Part shown: positions 8,301 through 17,830 of the stretch, piece after piece
Numbering within the stretch: position 1 is the first letter of the stretch
Layout of the letters: every line of letters starts with the position of its first letter
NCBI RefSeq assembly: GCF_038397755.1
Contig: NZ_CP151637.1
Coordinates: forward strand, 3,410,001-3,474,000
Direction of reading: 5' to 3'
Length of the DNA: 64,000 nucleotides
Source of the DNA: Microbacterium sp. LWH7-1.2
Lineage (GTDB): Bacteria; Actinomycetota; Actinomycetes; Actinomycetales; Microbacteriaceae
Notes under the pieces: model-generated
Databases searched by the model: none
Seen by the model: the letters and a program-made list of their open reading frames with translations, nothing else
What the model was told of the DNA's origin: nothing
Translations under genes and position numbers: made by a program

Positions 8301-9491
8301 ATGAGTGAACCCGACATCAAGAAGGGCCTCGCCGGCGTCGTCGTGGACTACACGGCGGTCTCGAAGGTCAACCCCGAGACGAACTCGCTGCTGTACCGGG
8401 GCTATCCGGTGCAGGAGCTCGCCGCGACGCAGCCCTTCGAGGCCGTCGCGTACCTGCTGTGGCACGGCGACCTCCCGACCGACGTGCAGCTCGCGCAGCT
8501 GCGCGCGACCGAGCGCGCGTACCGGCACCTTCCCGCTGACGTGCGGGCCGCGATCGACCTCGTGCCGATCGACGCGCACCCCATGGACGAGGTGCGCACC
8601 GCCGTCAGCCTCATCGGTGCGAAGGACCTCGCCGGCGCCGGCTCGGTGCTCGATGTGAGCGGGAGCGCCGACGAGAACCTGGCGCGCAGCGTGCGTCTGT
8701 TCGCCGTGCTCCCGGCGATCGTGGCGTACGGGCAGCGCCGGCGCCGCGGCCTGCAGCCGGTCGCCCCGCGCGACGACCTCGACTACGCCGCGAACTTCCT
8801 CTGGATGACGTTCGACGAGCAGGCCGATGACATCGTCGTCGACGCGTTCAACCGCTCGATGATCCTGTACGCCGAGCACTCGTTCAACGCCTCCACCTTC
8901 ACGGGCCGCGTGATCGCGTCGACCCTCAGCGATCTGTACTCCGCCGTCGTGGGGGCCATCGGTGCGCTCAAGGGCCCGCTGCACGGTGGTGCGAATGAAG
9001 CCGTGCTGCACATCTTCGACGAGATCGGCGCGGCCGAGAACGTCGGCCCGTGGCTCGACCAGGCGCTCGCCGAGAAGCGCAAGATCATGGGCTTCGGCCA
9101 CCGCGTCTACAAGCGCGGCGACTCGCGCGTGCCCACGATGAAGGCGGCGCTCGACACGCTCGTCGAGCACTACGACCGTCCCGAGGTGGCCGCGCTGTAC
9201 GACACGCTCGAGAGCGAGTTCGTGAGCCGCAAGGGCATCTACCCGAACCTGGACTACCCGTCGGGTCCGGCGTACAGCCTGATGGGCTTCGACACCCTGA
9301 CCTTCACGCCGCTGTTCGTCGCGGCCCGCGTCACCGGCTGGACCGCCCACATCATGGAGCAGCTCGCCTCGAACGCCCTCATCCGCCCGCTGTCGGAGTA
9401 CAACGGCCCGGACGAGCGCCACATCGAGGGCTACGTGGCGGATGAAGCGCACCAGGCCGCCGCCGAACGCGAAGAGGAAGCCGCAGGGTGA
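8301..9491 (+). CDS. prpC: 2-methylcitrate synthase / citrate synthase family
   Basis: The 396-residue protein condenses propionyl-CoA with oxaloacetate. The three catalytic residues of citrate synthases are visible: His228 in GPLHGGANEAV, His267 in MGFGHRVYK, and Asp318 in YPNLDYPSG. The length and the start DIKKGLAGVVVDYTAVSKVNPETNSLLYRGYPVQEL are those of actinobacterial methylcitrate synthases. An AAGGAGAGCC Shine-Dalgarno precedes the ATG. Position after prpD and prpB supports the methylcitrate role, though such enzymes often also accept acetyl-CoA. Confidence 0.95.
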   Translation: MSEPDIKKGLAGVVVDYTAVSKVNPETNSLLYRGYPVQELAATQPFEAVAYLLWHGDLPTDVQLAQLRATERAYRHLPADVRAAIDLVPIDAHPMDEVRTAVSLIGAKDLAGAGSVLDVSGSADENLARSVRLFAVLPAIVAYGQRRRRGLQPVAPRDDLDYAANFLWMTFDEQADDIVVDAFNRSMILYAEHSFNASTFTGRVIASTLSDLYSAVVGAIGALKGPLHGGANEAVLHIFDEIGAAENVGPWLDQALAEKRKIMGFGHRVYKRGDSRVPTMKAALDTLVEHYDRPEVAALYDTLESEFVSRKGIYPNLDYPSGPAYSLMGFDTLTFTPLFVAARVTGWTAHIMEQLASNALIRPLSEYNGPDERHIEGYVADEAHQAAAEREEEAAG

Positions 9492-9495
9492 GGCG

Positions 9496-9951
9496 GTGAG
9501 CCTCTGGTTCGGCGACGTCGCCGCCATCGACCTCTCGGCGATGGCGCCGGGCACGCTCATCGAGAACCTCGGCATCGAGATCGTCGAGATCCGCGACGAC
9601 GCACTGGTCGGACGGATGCCGGTGGACCACCGTTCCGTGCAGCCCGCCGGCGTCCTGCACGGCGGGGCGTCCGTCGCCCTCGCCGAGACGCTGGCGTCGT
9701 GGGCCGGCTACCTCGCGGTGGACCGCGAGCGGTTCCACGTTGTGGGCATGGAGATCAACGCCAACCACCTGCGCCCCATCTCGTCGGGCTGGGTCGTCGG
9801 CACGGTGACCGCCATCAACATCGGGCGCCGCGTGCACGTGTGGGAGATCCGCATCGCCGACGAGGCCGGCCGCCTCGTCTGCATCTCCCGCTGCACGCTC
9901 GCGGTGATCGAGCAGCGCAGCAGCTACGCGACCCCGGACGAGCGCGGCTGA
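9496..9951 (+). CDS. PaaI-type hotdog thioesterase
   Basis: A 151-residue single-domain hotdog protein of the PaaI group, likely to hydrolyse an acyl-CoA. The motif GVLHGGASVALAETLASWA holds the conserved Gly-Gly and the catalytic acidic residue (Glu in ALAET). The GTG at 9496 with AGGGTGAGG in front was taken as the start; it lies four bases after the prpC stop, so the gene belongs to the prp operon. An ATG at 9442 inside prpC is possible but would overlap by 50 bases. It may release free CoA or remove stray acyl-CoA esters during propionate oxidation. Confidence 0.85.
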   Translation: MSLWFGDVAAIDLSAMAPGTLIENLGIEIVEIRDDALVGRMPVDHRSVQPAGVLHGGASVALAETLASWAGYLAVDRERFHVVGMEINANHLRPISSGWVVGTVTAINIGRRVHVWEIRIADEAGRLVCISRCTLAVIEQRSSYATPDERG

Positions 9952-10014
9952 TCGACGGATGCCGCGGCCCGCAGCATCCGCCGCCGTCTTAGGCTTCTGA
10001 GCAGGAGGTTCCCC

Positions 10015-11190
10015 ATGCCCCATGCCGTCATCGTCGATGTGGTCCGCACCCCGTCCGGGCGCGGCAAACCCGGGGGAGCCTTGAGCGCGGTGCACCCCGT
10101 CGACCTCGCGGCGCACGTGCTCACGACCCTGCTCGAACGCACCGGACTGGAGTCGCGACAGATCGACGACGTCCTCATGGGCTGCGTGAGCCAGGTGGGC
10201 GACCAGGCCATGAACATCGCGCGTCACGCCGTGCTCGCCGCCGGCTTCGACGAGGCGGTGCCCGCCGTCACCATCGACCGCCAGTGCGGTTCGAGCCAGC
10301 AGGCCGCGCACTTCGCGGCCCAGGGCGTGATCGCGGGCGCCTACGACATCGTGATCGCCGCGGGAGTGGAGTCGATGAGTCGCGTGCCGCTCGGCTCGTC
10401 GCGTGTCGGCGGCACGAAGGCCCCCGGGCTCGTGGATCGGTACCCCGAGGGCCTTGTGAACCAGGGGGTCTCCGCCGAACTCATCGCGCAGAAGTGGGGC
10501 TTCACCCGCGAACGACTCGACGCGTACTCCGCTGAGTCGCACCGGCGAGCAGCGGATGCCTGGAACCGTGGTGCGTTCGACTCGCAGGTCGTGCCGGTGC
10601 TGGGCGGTGCCGAGGCTGTCGCGTTCGACGAGACGGTGCGCCCCGGCACGACGGTGGAATCACTGGCGGGCCTCAAGCCCGCCTTCCGCACCGATGAGCT
10701 CGCCGCCCGATTCCCCGACCTCGATTGGCGCATCACGGCGGGAAATTCGTCACCGCTCACGGATGCGGCATCCGCTGCTCTCATCATGAGCGAGGAGAAG
10801 GCGGCCGGGCTCGGCCTCACGCCCCGGGCGCGCTTCCACTCGTTCTCGGTCGTCGGCGACGACCCGGTGATGATGCTGACCGGACCCATACCCGCCACCC
10901 GCCGCATCCTCGAGCGCAGCGGACTGTCGATCGACGACCTCGACGCGTACGAGGTGAACGAGGCGTTCGCCTCCGTACCGCTCGCGTGGCAGCACGACCT
11001 CGACGCCGACCCGGCGAAGCTCAACCCGTGGGGCGGCGCGATCGCGCTCGGTCACGCGGTCGGCGCCTCCGGCACTCGCCTGCTCGGCACCCTCGTGTCG
11101 TACCTAGAGTCCACGGGCGGTCGCTACGGGCTCCAGACGATGTGCGAGGGCGGCGGCATGGCGAACGCGACGATCATCGAACGGCTCTAG
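10015..11190 (+). CDS. Thiolase (acetyl-CoA acyltransferase)
   Basis: The 391-residue thiolase has the nucleophilic Cys91 (DRQCGSSQQAAH), the NEAFAS motif, His347 (GGAIALGHAVGASG) and the second Cys377 (MCEGGGMANA). It should catalyse degradative 3-ketoacyl-CoA thiolysis or the reverse condensation. A GCAGGAGGTTCCCC Shine-Dalgarno lies just ahead. The QCGSSQQA variant around the nucleophile is typical of the fatty-acid and sterol-degradation thiolases of actinobacteria. It may be read on from the prp operon; the gap is 63 bases. Confidence 0.9.
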   Translation: MPHAVIVDVVRTPSGRGKPGGALSAVHPVDLAAHVLTTLLERTGLESRQIDDVLMGCVSQVGDQAMNIARHAVLAAGFDEAVPAVTIDRQCGSSQQAAHFAAQGVIAGAYDIVIAAGVESMSRVPLGSSRVGGTKAPGLVDRYPEGLVNQGVSAELIAQKWGFTRERLDAYSAESHRRAADAWNRGAFDSQVVPVLGGAEAVAFDETVRPGTTVESLAGLKPAFRTDELAARFPDLDWRITAGNSSPLTDAASAALIMSEEKAAGLGLTPRARFHSFSVVGDDPVMMLTGPIPATRRILERSGLSIDDLDAYEVNEAFASVPLAWQHDLDADPAKLNPWGGAIALGHAVGASGTRLLGTLVSYLESTGGRYGLQTMCEGGGMANATIIERL

Positions 11191-11208
11191 AAGATTCGGT
11201 GGCCGACC

Positions 11209-11439
11209 CTACGGCGCCCGCAGGCCCGCCTGCCACCGATGGTGCTCGCGCACCAGGAGCAGGGCGAGGATGCTCCAGACGCCGAGGTCGTCGGTGAATC
11301 CGAGGGGGCCGAGCACGAGCTCGGGGATCAGGTCGACCGGCGAGACCGCGTAGACGACCGCGGCGGTCGCCGCGAGCCACGTCGTCGGCGCGACGCGGTG
11401 CTCACCGCCCCTGAGTGCCTTGAAGAACCTCCACCACAT
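11209..11439 (-). CDS. DUF1232 (YkvA-like) small membrane protein
   Basis: The 76-residue protein has the DUF1232 core YAVSPVDLIPELVLGPLGFTDDLGVWSILALLL, with the diagnostic SPVDLIPE and DD pair between two hydrophobic segments. The family is widespread and its role is not settled. It converges with the thiolase gene, from which it is separated by 18 bases. Confidence 0.8.
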   Translation of the reverse strand: MWWRFFKALRGGEHRVAPTTWLAATAAVVYAVSPVDLIPELVLGPLGFTDDLGVWSILALLLVREHHRWQAGLRAP

Positions 11440-11518
11440 GCATCGAGTGTGCGCCGTCGTCGGTGGCGAAGGGGCCTGCGATACCAACCTGTGACACTGT
11501 GCGTTTGCTGGACATCTC

Positions 11519-11532
11519 TGCAAGCGATTGCG
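11519..11532. promoter_or_regulatory. LacI-type half-palindrome TGCAAGCGATTGCG
   Basis: This 14-mer differs from the perfect palindrome at 11595-11608 at only two positions. It lies 76 bases upstream of that copy and 163 bases before the pullulanase start. The pair looks like a primary and an auxiliary operator of a LacI-family repressor of starch genes; the repressor is not encoded next to it. Confidence 0.5.
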
Positions 11533-11594
11533 CGAACAGGGAGTGAGCAGATGCTTCCACCCGTGACATCGGCGCGATGAAGGCCTTCTCAATG

Positions 11595-11632
11595 TGCAAG
11601 CGCTTGCAGTTTCTGTGACCCTGCTGTTAGTG
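11595..11632 (+). promoter_or_regulatory. Operator TGCAAGCGCTTGCA overlapping a promoter for the pullulanase gene
   Basis: TGCAAGCGCTTGCA (11595-11608) is a perfect 14-bp palindrome with the central CG of LacI/GalR-family operators. Its right half overlaps TTGCAG (11605-11610), a plausible -35, with TTAGTG (11627-11632) as a weak -10 sixteen bases further on. A repressor bound here would block RNA polymerase. MalR-like maltose or maltodextrin control is inferred from the gene downstream and from the shape of the site. Confidence 0.6.
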
Positions 11633-11694
11633 TCGGCCGCACAACTGCACCGCGGGCACGTCGGCGTGCCCACCGCCCCACCCCAGGAGCTCCC

Positions 11695-14600
11695 GTGTCG
11701 AAGTCGACCCCAGGACGTGCCCGCATCCTCACCGCCAGCCTCGCCGCGGCGGCCCTCATCGTGACGGGGGGAGTGGTCGCGATCGCGCCCGCGGCCGCCG
11801 CGGAGCGCAGCTTCGCGCTCGTCGGCAGCCTCCAATCAGAACTCGGGTGCGCCGACGACTGGAAGCCCGAGTGCGCAGCGACCGACCTCGCCGCCACCGG
11901 CACGGCCGGTGTCTACGCCGCCGAGTTCGACGTGCCGGCCGGCTCGTATGAGTACAAGGTGGCTGTCAACGACGCATGGGACGAGTCTTACGGGCTGAAC
12001 GGCGGCGGCGACAACATCCCGCTCACGATCGGCGGCCCCGCGACGCTGCGGTTCGTGTTCGACGACAACACCCACCGCGTCGGCCTCGAGGCGAAGAGCC
12101 TCCGCGCCGGCTACACCGCCGACGACGACGCGCTCGTCGCAGCGCCTGTGCGCCAACCGGGCAGCCAGGAGCAGTTCTACTTCGTCATGACCGACCGCTT
12201 CGCGAACGGCGACACGGCGAACGACCAGGGCGGGCTCACCGGCGACCGGCTCACGACCGGGTTCGACCCGGCCGACAAGGGCTTCTACAACGGCGGCGAC
12301 ATCGCGGGCCTCCGCGACAAGCTCGACTACATCGACGGCCTCGGCACGACCGCGATCTGGCTGACCCCGAGCTTCAAGAACAACCCCGTGCAGGGGGAGG
12401 GCGCGAACGCGAGCGCCGGCTACCACGGGTACTGGATCACCGACTTCACGCAGATCGACCCGCACCTCGGCACCAACGCCGAGCTCGAGGCGCTCATCTC
12501 CGAGGCGCACGCCAAGGGCATCAAGGTCTACTTCGACATCATCACGAACCACACCGCCGACCTGATCTCGAACGCCCAGGGCCAGTACTCGTACATCGAC
12601 CAGGCGACAAGCCCGTACAAGGATGCCTCGGGCACGCCGTTCGATCCGGCCGACTACGCGGGGACCGACACCTTCCCGGAGCTCGACGCCGCGACCTCGT
12701 TCCCGTACACGCCGGTCGTGGACGACGCGACGGCCAAGGTGCCGGCGTGGTTGAACGACCCCACGCTGTACCACAGCCGCGGCGACTCGACGTGGTCCGG
12801 TGAATCGGTCACGTACGGTGATTTCTCGGGCCTCGACGACCTGATGACCGAGCACCCGACGGTCGTGAACGGCTTCGTCGACGTCTACCGGGACTGGATC
12901 GACCTCGGCATCGACGGCTTCCGCATCGACACCGCGAAGCACGTGAACTTCGAGTTCTGGGAGCAGTGGACGACCGAGGTGCTCGACTACGCGCACGCGC
13001 TGGGCAAGGACGACTTCTTCATGTTCGGCGAGGTCTACGACGCCGACCCGGTGAAGCTGTCGCCGTACGTCCGCGACACCGACATGAACTCGGTGCTCGA
13101 CTTCACCTTCCAGTCCTCGGCCGTGAGCTTCGCCGCGGGCAACAGCGCGAAGGGACTCCAGTCCCTGTACGCGGGCGACGACTGGTACACGACGACCGGC
13201 ACGTCGGCGACGGCGCTGCCGACCTTCCTCGGCAACCACGACATGGGCCGCGTCGGCTACATGCTGCAGTCGACCCCGAACGCCCTCGAGCGCGACCTGC
13301 TCGCGCACGACCTGATGTTCCTCGGCCGCGGCCAGCCTGTCGTCTACTACGGCGACGAGCAGGGCTTCGCGGGAACCGGTGGCGACAAGGACGCGCGGCA
13401 GACGCTCTTCGCGACGCAGGTGGCCGAGTACCAGAACCAGAAGCTCATCGACGGAACCACAGCCGGCTCCGTCGACCGCTACGACACGGCCGCCCCGGTC
13501 TACGAGCGCATCGCCGACCTCGCGGCACTGCGCGAGGCGCACCCGGCACTGGTCACCGGCGCGCAGATCGAGCGCTATGCCGACAACGGCGCCGGCGTCT
13601 ACGCCTTCTCGCGCGTCGATCGCGATGAGAAGGTCGAGTACCTGATCGCGCTCAACAACACCACGGCCGCGAAGACGGTGAACCTCACGACGCTCACCGC
13701 GAGCGCGTCGTTCTCCCCGGTGTACGGCACCGACACGGCGGTGTCGACGGATGCCTCGGCAGAGGCGTCCGTCACCGTCCCGGCGCTGTCGGCCGTGGTC
13801 TACCGCGCCGGCACCGCGGTGTCGGCCCCGGAGTCGCCCCTCGCCATCTCGGTGAGCGCGCCGAGCGCCGGTGCCGGCCTCGCGGGCTCGGTCGCCGTCA
13901 GCGCGGACGTGGACGACGCGACCTGGCAGGAGACGAGCTACTCGTGGCGCGTGGTCGGGTCCGACGAGTGGCACGCGCTCGGCACCGCCGAAGACACCGA
14001 CCCGCGCGTGTTCCACACGGTCGAGGGCCTCGCCAACGGCACGCTCGTCGAGTACCGCGCGGTCACGACCGACGCCGCGGGGCGCCACGCCGCCGCCTCG
14101 ACCTACGCGTCGGTCGGCAACGCCGTGTCGCTCGTCGTCGAGGAGGAGCCCGAGTCGCCGATCGACATGGTGACCGTGCCCGGAAGCCTCAACTCCGAGA
14201 TGGGCTGCGCGGGCGACTGGACCCCCGGCTGCGAGGCGGCCAAGCTCACGCTGCGCGCAGACGGCATCTGGGCGGGCACGTTCGACCTGCCCGCGGGCGA
14301 CTACGAGTACAAGGTCGCGATCAACGGCACGTGGGACGTCAACTACGGCGCGAACGGTGCCCCGGGCGGCGGAAACATCGCGATCACGCACGCGGGAGGA
14401 CCCATCACCTTCTACTTCGACCCGCGGTCGAACATCGCGCAGTCGACGGCCGAGGGTCCGACCGTGACCCTGCCGGGCTCGGCGCAGAGTGAGCTGGGGT
14501 GTGCCGGCGACTGGGCTCCGGACTGCCTCGCGACCCTCATGGCCGACGGGGACAGGGACGGCGTCTACGAGTTCTCCACCGACGAGATCCCCGCGGGCGC

Positions 14601-17418
14601 CTACGAGATCAAGGTCGCGCACGGCCTCAGCTGGAACGAGAACTACGGCGTCGGCGGAACCCCGGGCGGAGCGAACTACTCCTTCAGCGCGAGCGACGGC
14701 AAGCTGATCGTCTTCCGCTATGCGATCGCGACCCACGTGCTCGAGATCGAGGTCACCGACCCGCCGCTCGCCGGAGTGGGCGAACAGCGCGCGCACTGGA
14801 TCGACGCCGACACGATCGCGTGGCCGGCCGACCTCGGCGCCCTGCCCGAGGACGCCTCGTGGCAGCTGCACGCCTCGGCCGACGCCTCCGTCACTCTCGT
14901 GGACGGCGAGATCACCGGAGGCGACGCCGTCGATCTCACGGTCGTCGACGGCGGCCTGACCGCCGAGCAGAAGGCCGGGTTCCCGGCACTCGCGAACTTC
15001 GTCGCGCTCCGCGTGCCGGAGGGGACGGATGCTGCCGCCCTCGTCCGCGGACAGCTGGCCGTATCGCAGCGCGACGCCGAGGGCGTGCTGTCGGGCTTCA
15101 CCGGGGTGCAGATCCCGGGCGTCCTGGACGACCTGTACGCCGCTGCCGTGGCCGATGTCGACCTCGGCGTCACATTCCAGGGCAAGAAGCCGACGTTCCG
15201 CCTCTGGGCGCCCACCGCGCAGACCGCGACGCTGCTCACGTGGGAGGCGGGTGCCGACGGCGACCCCGTGCGCCACGAGGCGGCCTGGGACGCGGCATCC
15301 GGAATCTGGACCGTCAAGGGCACGAAGGCGCTCAAGGGCGACGAGTACCTGTGGGAGGTCGTCGTGTACGCGCCGACCACCGGCAGGATCGAGACCAACC
15401 ACGTCACCGACCCGTACTCGGTCGCGCTGACGACGAACTCCGAGCGCTCGGTCGCGGTCGACCTCGCCGACAAGCAGTGGCGCCCGAAGGGCTGGGAGAA
15501 GACGAAGGCGCCCGTGATCGACCGCCCCGTCGACCGCGCGATCTACGAGCTGCACGTGCGTGACTTCTCGATCACCGACGAGTCGGTGCCGGAGGCCGAG
15601 CGCGGCACGTATCGTGCCTTCACCCGTGACAGCGCCGGCACGAAGCAGCTGCGTCAGCTCGCGGACGCCGGCATCGACACGGTGCACCTGCTGCCGACCT
15701 TCGACATCGCCACGATCGAGGAGGACCGAGCGAAGCAGGCCGTGCCCGACTGCGATCTCGCATCGTACGCGGCCGACAGCACCGAGCAGCAGGCCTGCAT
15801 CGAGAAGATCGTCGACGCCGACGGCTTCAACTGGGGCTACGACCCGTACCACTACTCGGTGCCCGAGGGCTCGTACGCCGTCGACCCCGAAGGCGGCGCG
15901 CGCGTCGCGGAGTTCCGCTCGATGGTGGGATCGCTCCACGGGATGGGCCTGCAGGTCGTGCTCGACCAGGTGTTCAACCACACCTCGGCGTCGGGCCAGG
16001 CGCCGACGTCGGTGCTCGACCGGGTCGTGCCCGGCTACTACCAGCGCCTCAATCTCGCGGGTGGCGTCGAGACCTCGACGTGCTGCCAGAACGTGGCGAC
16101 CGAGCACGAGGTCGCGCAGAAGCTCATGGTCGACTCGGTCGTGACGTGGGCCCGCGAGTACAAGGTCGACGGGTTCCGATTCGACCTCATGGGGCACCAC
16201 TCGAAGGAGAACATGCTCGCGATCCGTGCGGCGCTCGACGAGCTCACCCTCGACGACGACGGCGTCGACGGCAAGGCGATCTACCTGTACGGCGAGGGCT
16301 GGAACTTCGGCGAGGTCGCGAACAACGCGCTCTTCGAGCAGGCCACCCAGGGGCAGCTCGGCGGCACCGGCATCGGCACGTTCAGCGACCGCCTTCGCGA
16401 CGCCGTCCACGGCGGAAGTCCGGTCGCCGGCGAGACGATCCAGCAGCAGGGCTTCGGCACGGGCCTCGGCACCGACCCGAACGGCGTGCCGATCAACGGG
16501 TCGACAGAACAGGCTCTGGCGGACCTCGCGCACCAGACCGACCTGGTGAAGCTGGGGCTCGCGGGCAACCTCCGCGACTACACGCTGACCGATCACACGG
16601 GCGCCGTGAGGGCGGGCGACGAGCTCGACTACCGCGGTTCGCCGGCCGGTTACGCCGACCAGCCGGACGAGATCATCACGTACGTCGACGCCCACGACAA
16701 CGAGACCCTGTACGACCTGTCGGTGCTGAAGCTTCCTGCCGACACGACGATGGCCGATCGCGTGCGCATGAACACGCTCTCGCTCGCGACCACGGCGTTC
16801 GCGCAGACCCCCTCGTTCTGGCACGCCGGCACCGAGCTGCTGCGCTCGAAGTCGCTCGACCGCAACAGCTACAACTCGGGCGACTGGTTCAACCGCATCG
16901 ACTGGACCGGCCAGGAGTCGACCTTCGGCTCGGGGCTCCCGCGCGAGGCCGACAACGGCACCTCCTGGGCGATCAAGCAGCCGCTGCTGGCGAATCCGGC
17001 GAACAAGCCGGCGGCCTCCGACATCGCCGCGGCCGAGGCATCCGCTCTGGATCTACTCCGCGTGCGCGAGGAGGTCGGGCTGCTGCGTCTCGGGTCCGCC
17101 GAGCTGATCGGCGAGAAGGTCACGTTCCCGAACAGCGGACCGGATGCCTCGCCCGGCGTGCTCACGATGCTCATCGACGACCTCGTCGGCGAAGACGTCG
17201 ACCCGAAGCTGAAGGGCGCGCTCGTGGTCTTCAACGCCGGGACCGAGACGACGACGCAGACGGTCGCGGAGCTGAAGGGCCGCTCGTTCGCCCTGACGCC
17301 CGCGCTCGCGAACGGCGCCGACGCGGTCGTGAAGTCGACCACGTGGAACGCGTCGACCGGAACGGTGACGGTGCCGGCCCGCACGGCGGTGGTGCTGGTC
17401 GAGTCCCAGCGCCGCTGA
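11695..17418 (+). CDS. Secreted amylase-pullulanase with two GH13 catalytic modules
   Basis: The 1907-residue exoenzyme starts at a GTG with AGGAGC in front and has a signal peptide ending about residue 36 (APAAAA-E). In order: an X25/BaSusE-like module (about 38-135), a GH13 alpha-amylase module (about 155-600; Asp412 in DGFRID, Glu446 in FGEVYD, Asp516 in NHDMGR), a beta-sandwich, a fibronectin-like domain, two more X25-like modules (from about 829 and 927), a pullulanase N-terminal region, a CBM48-like module (about 1160), a GH13 pullulanase module (NWGYDPYHYSVPEGSY; Asp1497, Glu1534, Asp1668) and a C-terminal beta domain. It should cut both alpha-1,4 and alpha-1,6 bonds of starch, glycogen or pullulan outside the cell. 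Both catalytic triads are intact. Confidence 0.93.
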   Translation: MSKSTPGRARILTASLAAAALIVTGGVVAIAPAAAAERSFALVGSLQSELGCADDWKPECAATDLAATGTAGVYAAEFDVPAGSYEYKVAVNDAWDESYGLNGGGDNIPLTIGGPATLRFVFDDNTHRVGLEAKSLRAGYTADDDALVAAPVRQPGSQEQFYFVMTDRFANGDTANDQGGLTGDRLTTGFDPADKGFYNGGDIAGLRDKLDYIDGLGTTAIWLTPSFKNNPVQGEGANASAGYHGYWITDFTQIDPHLGTNAELEALISEAHAKGIKVYFDIITNHTADLISNAQGQYSYIDQATSPYKDASGTPFDPADYAGTDTFPELDAATSFPYTPVVDDATAKVPAWLNDPTLYHSRGDSTWSGESVTYGDFSGLDDLMTEHPTVVNGFVDVYRDWIDLGIDGFRIDTAKHVNFEFWEQWTTEVLDYAHALGKDDFFMFGEVYDADPVKLSPYVRDTDMNSVLDFTFQSSAVSFAAGNSAKGLQSLYAGDDWYTTTGTSATALPTFLGNHDMGRVGYMLQSTPNALERDLLAHDLMFLGRGQPVVYYGDEQGFAGTGGDKDARQTLFATQVAEYQNQKLIDGTTAGSVDRYDTAAPVYERIADLAALREAHPALVTGAQIERYADNGAGVYAFSRVDRDEKVEYLIALNNTTAAKTVNLTTLTASASFSPVYGTDTAVSTDASAEASVTVPALSAVVYRAGTAVSAPESPLAISVSAPSAGAGLAGSVAVSADVDDATWQETSYSWRVVGSDEWHALGTAEDTDPRVFHTVEGLANGTLVEYRAVTTDAAGRHAAASTYASVGNAVSLVVEEEPESPIDMVTVPGSLNSEMGCAGDWTPGCEAAKLTLRADGIWAGTFDLPAGDYEYKVAINGTWDVNYGANGAPGGGNIAITHAGGPITFYFDPRSNIAQSTAEGPTVTLPGSAQSELGCAGDWAPDCLATLMADGDRDGVYEFSTDEIPAGAYEIKVAHGLSWNENYGVGGTPGGANYSFSASDGKLIVFRYAIATHVLEIEVTDPPLAGVGEQRAHWIDADTIAWPADLGALPEDASWQLHASADASVTLVDGEITGGDAVDLTVVDGGLTAEQKAGFPALANFVALRVPEGTDAAALVRGQLAVSQRDAEGVLSGFTGVQIPGVLDDLYAAAVADVDLGVTFQGKKPTFRLWAPTAQTATLLTWEAGADGDPVRHEAAWDAASGIWTVKGTKALKGDEYLWEVVVYAPTTGRIETNHVTDPYSVALTTNSERSVAVDLADKQWRPKGWEKTKAPVIDRPVDRAIYELHVRDFSITDESVPEAERGTYRAFTRDSAGTKQLRQLADAGIDTVHLLPTFDIATIEEDRAKQAVPDCDLASYAADSTEQQACIEKIVDADGFNWGYDPYHYSVPEGSYAVDPEGGARVAEFRSMVGSLHGMGLQVVLDQVFNHTSASGQAPTSVLDRVVPGYYQRLNLAGGVETSTCCQNVATEHEVAQKLMVDSVVTWAREYKVDGFRFDLMGHHSKENMLAIRAALDELTLDDDGVDGKAIYLYGEGWNFGEVANNALFEQATQGQLGGTGIGTFSDRLRDAVHGGSPVAGETIQQQGFGTGLGTDPNGVPINGSTEQALADLAHQTDLVKLGLAGNLRDYTLTDHTGAVRAGDELDYRGSPAGYADQPDEIITYVDAHDNETLYDLSVLKLPADTTMADRVRMNTLSLATTAFAQTPSFWHAGTELLRSKSLDRNSYNSGDWFNRIDWTGQESTFGSGLPREADNGTSWAIKQPLLANPANKPAASDIAAAEASALDLLRVREEVGLLRLGSAELIGEKVTFPNSGPDASPGVLTMLIDDLVGEDVDPKLKGALVVFNAGTETTTQTVAELKGRSFALTPALANGADAVVKSTTWNASTGTVTVPARTAVVLVESQRR

Positions 17419-17431
17419 CGCCCTGACACCC

Positions 17432-17462
17432 GCGCCCGCCCGTCGACGTGACGGGCGGGCGC
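17432..17462. terminator. Hairpin between converging pullulanase and membrane-protein genes
   Basis: GCGCCCGCCCGTC (17432-17444) pairs perfectly with 17450-17462 around the 5-base loop GACGT. It lies 14 bases after the pullulanase stop and 9 bases before the stop of the converging gene. There is no T-run, as is usual for hairpin terminators in such GC-rich genomes; it could serve both strands. Confidence 0.7.
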
Positions 17463-17470
17463 GGTGCGTG

Positions 17471-17821
17471 TCAGAGGCTCATCCGGACGAGCAGCATGTC
17501 GGCGGCGCTCGAGATCGCGCTCAGCTGCCAGAGCACGACGACAAGGGCGATGAGGCCGAAGAGCGCGATCGTCGACACCGTTGCGTGGCGGATCACACGG
17601 TCGACGAGCAGGCCCACCACGGTCGCGATGGCGATCGCGGACCCCGCGACGCTCGCGAAAGCCATCCGTATGTAAGCCGCGTCGTCGGGCGCATCCCAGC
17701 TCGTCGTCAGCAAGGTCAGCGCAGCGGGCACGAGGACGATGCCGGTGAACAGCAGGATCGGGGCGGAGAACCCCCGCAGGCTGGTTCCGGGGTGGGAGTT
17801 CCTCGTCGCGACGTCGGTCAT
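17471..17821 (-). CDS. Small four-helix membrane protein, unknown function
   Basis: The 116-residue product has a short polar N-terminus (MTDVATRNSHPGTSLRG) and about three to four hydrophobic segments: FSAPILLFTGIVLVPAALTLL, MAFASVAGSAIAIATVVGLLV, and VSTIALFGLIALVVVLWQL. No motif points to a function. It is transcribed towards the pullulanase gene and follows a VOC-family gene on the same strand. Confidence 0.6.
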   Translation of the reverse strand: MTDVATRNSHPGTSLRGFSAPILLFTGIVLVPAALTLLTTSWDAPDDAAYIRMAFASVAGSAIAIATVVGLLVDRVIRHATVSTIALFGLIALVVVLWQLSAISSAADMLLVRMSL

Positions 17822-17830
17822 GCGGCGAGC

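Noticed and set aside
11836..16824. A 1662-codon open frame antisense to the amylase-pullulanase
   Set aside because: Its translation is Arg/Val/Asp-rich without any motif, and the sense frame has complete GH13 domains. Long antisense frames are expected at this GC content.
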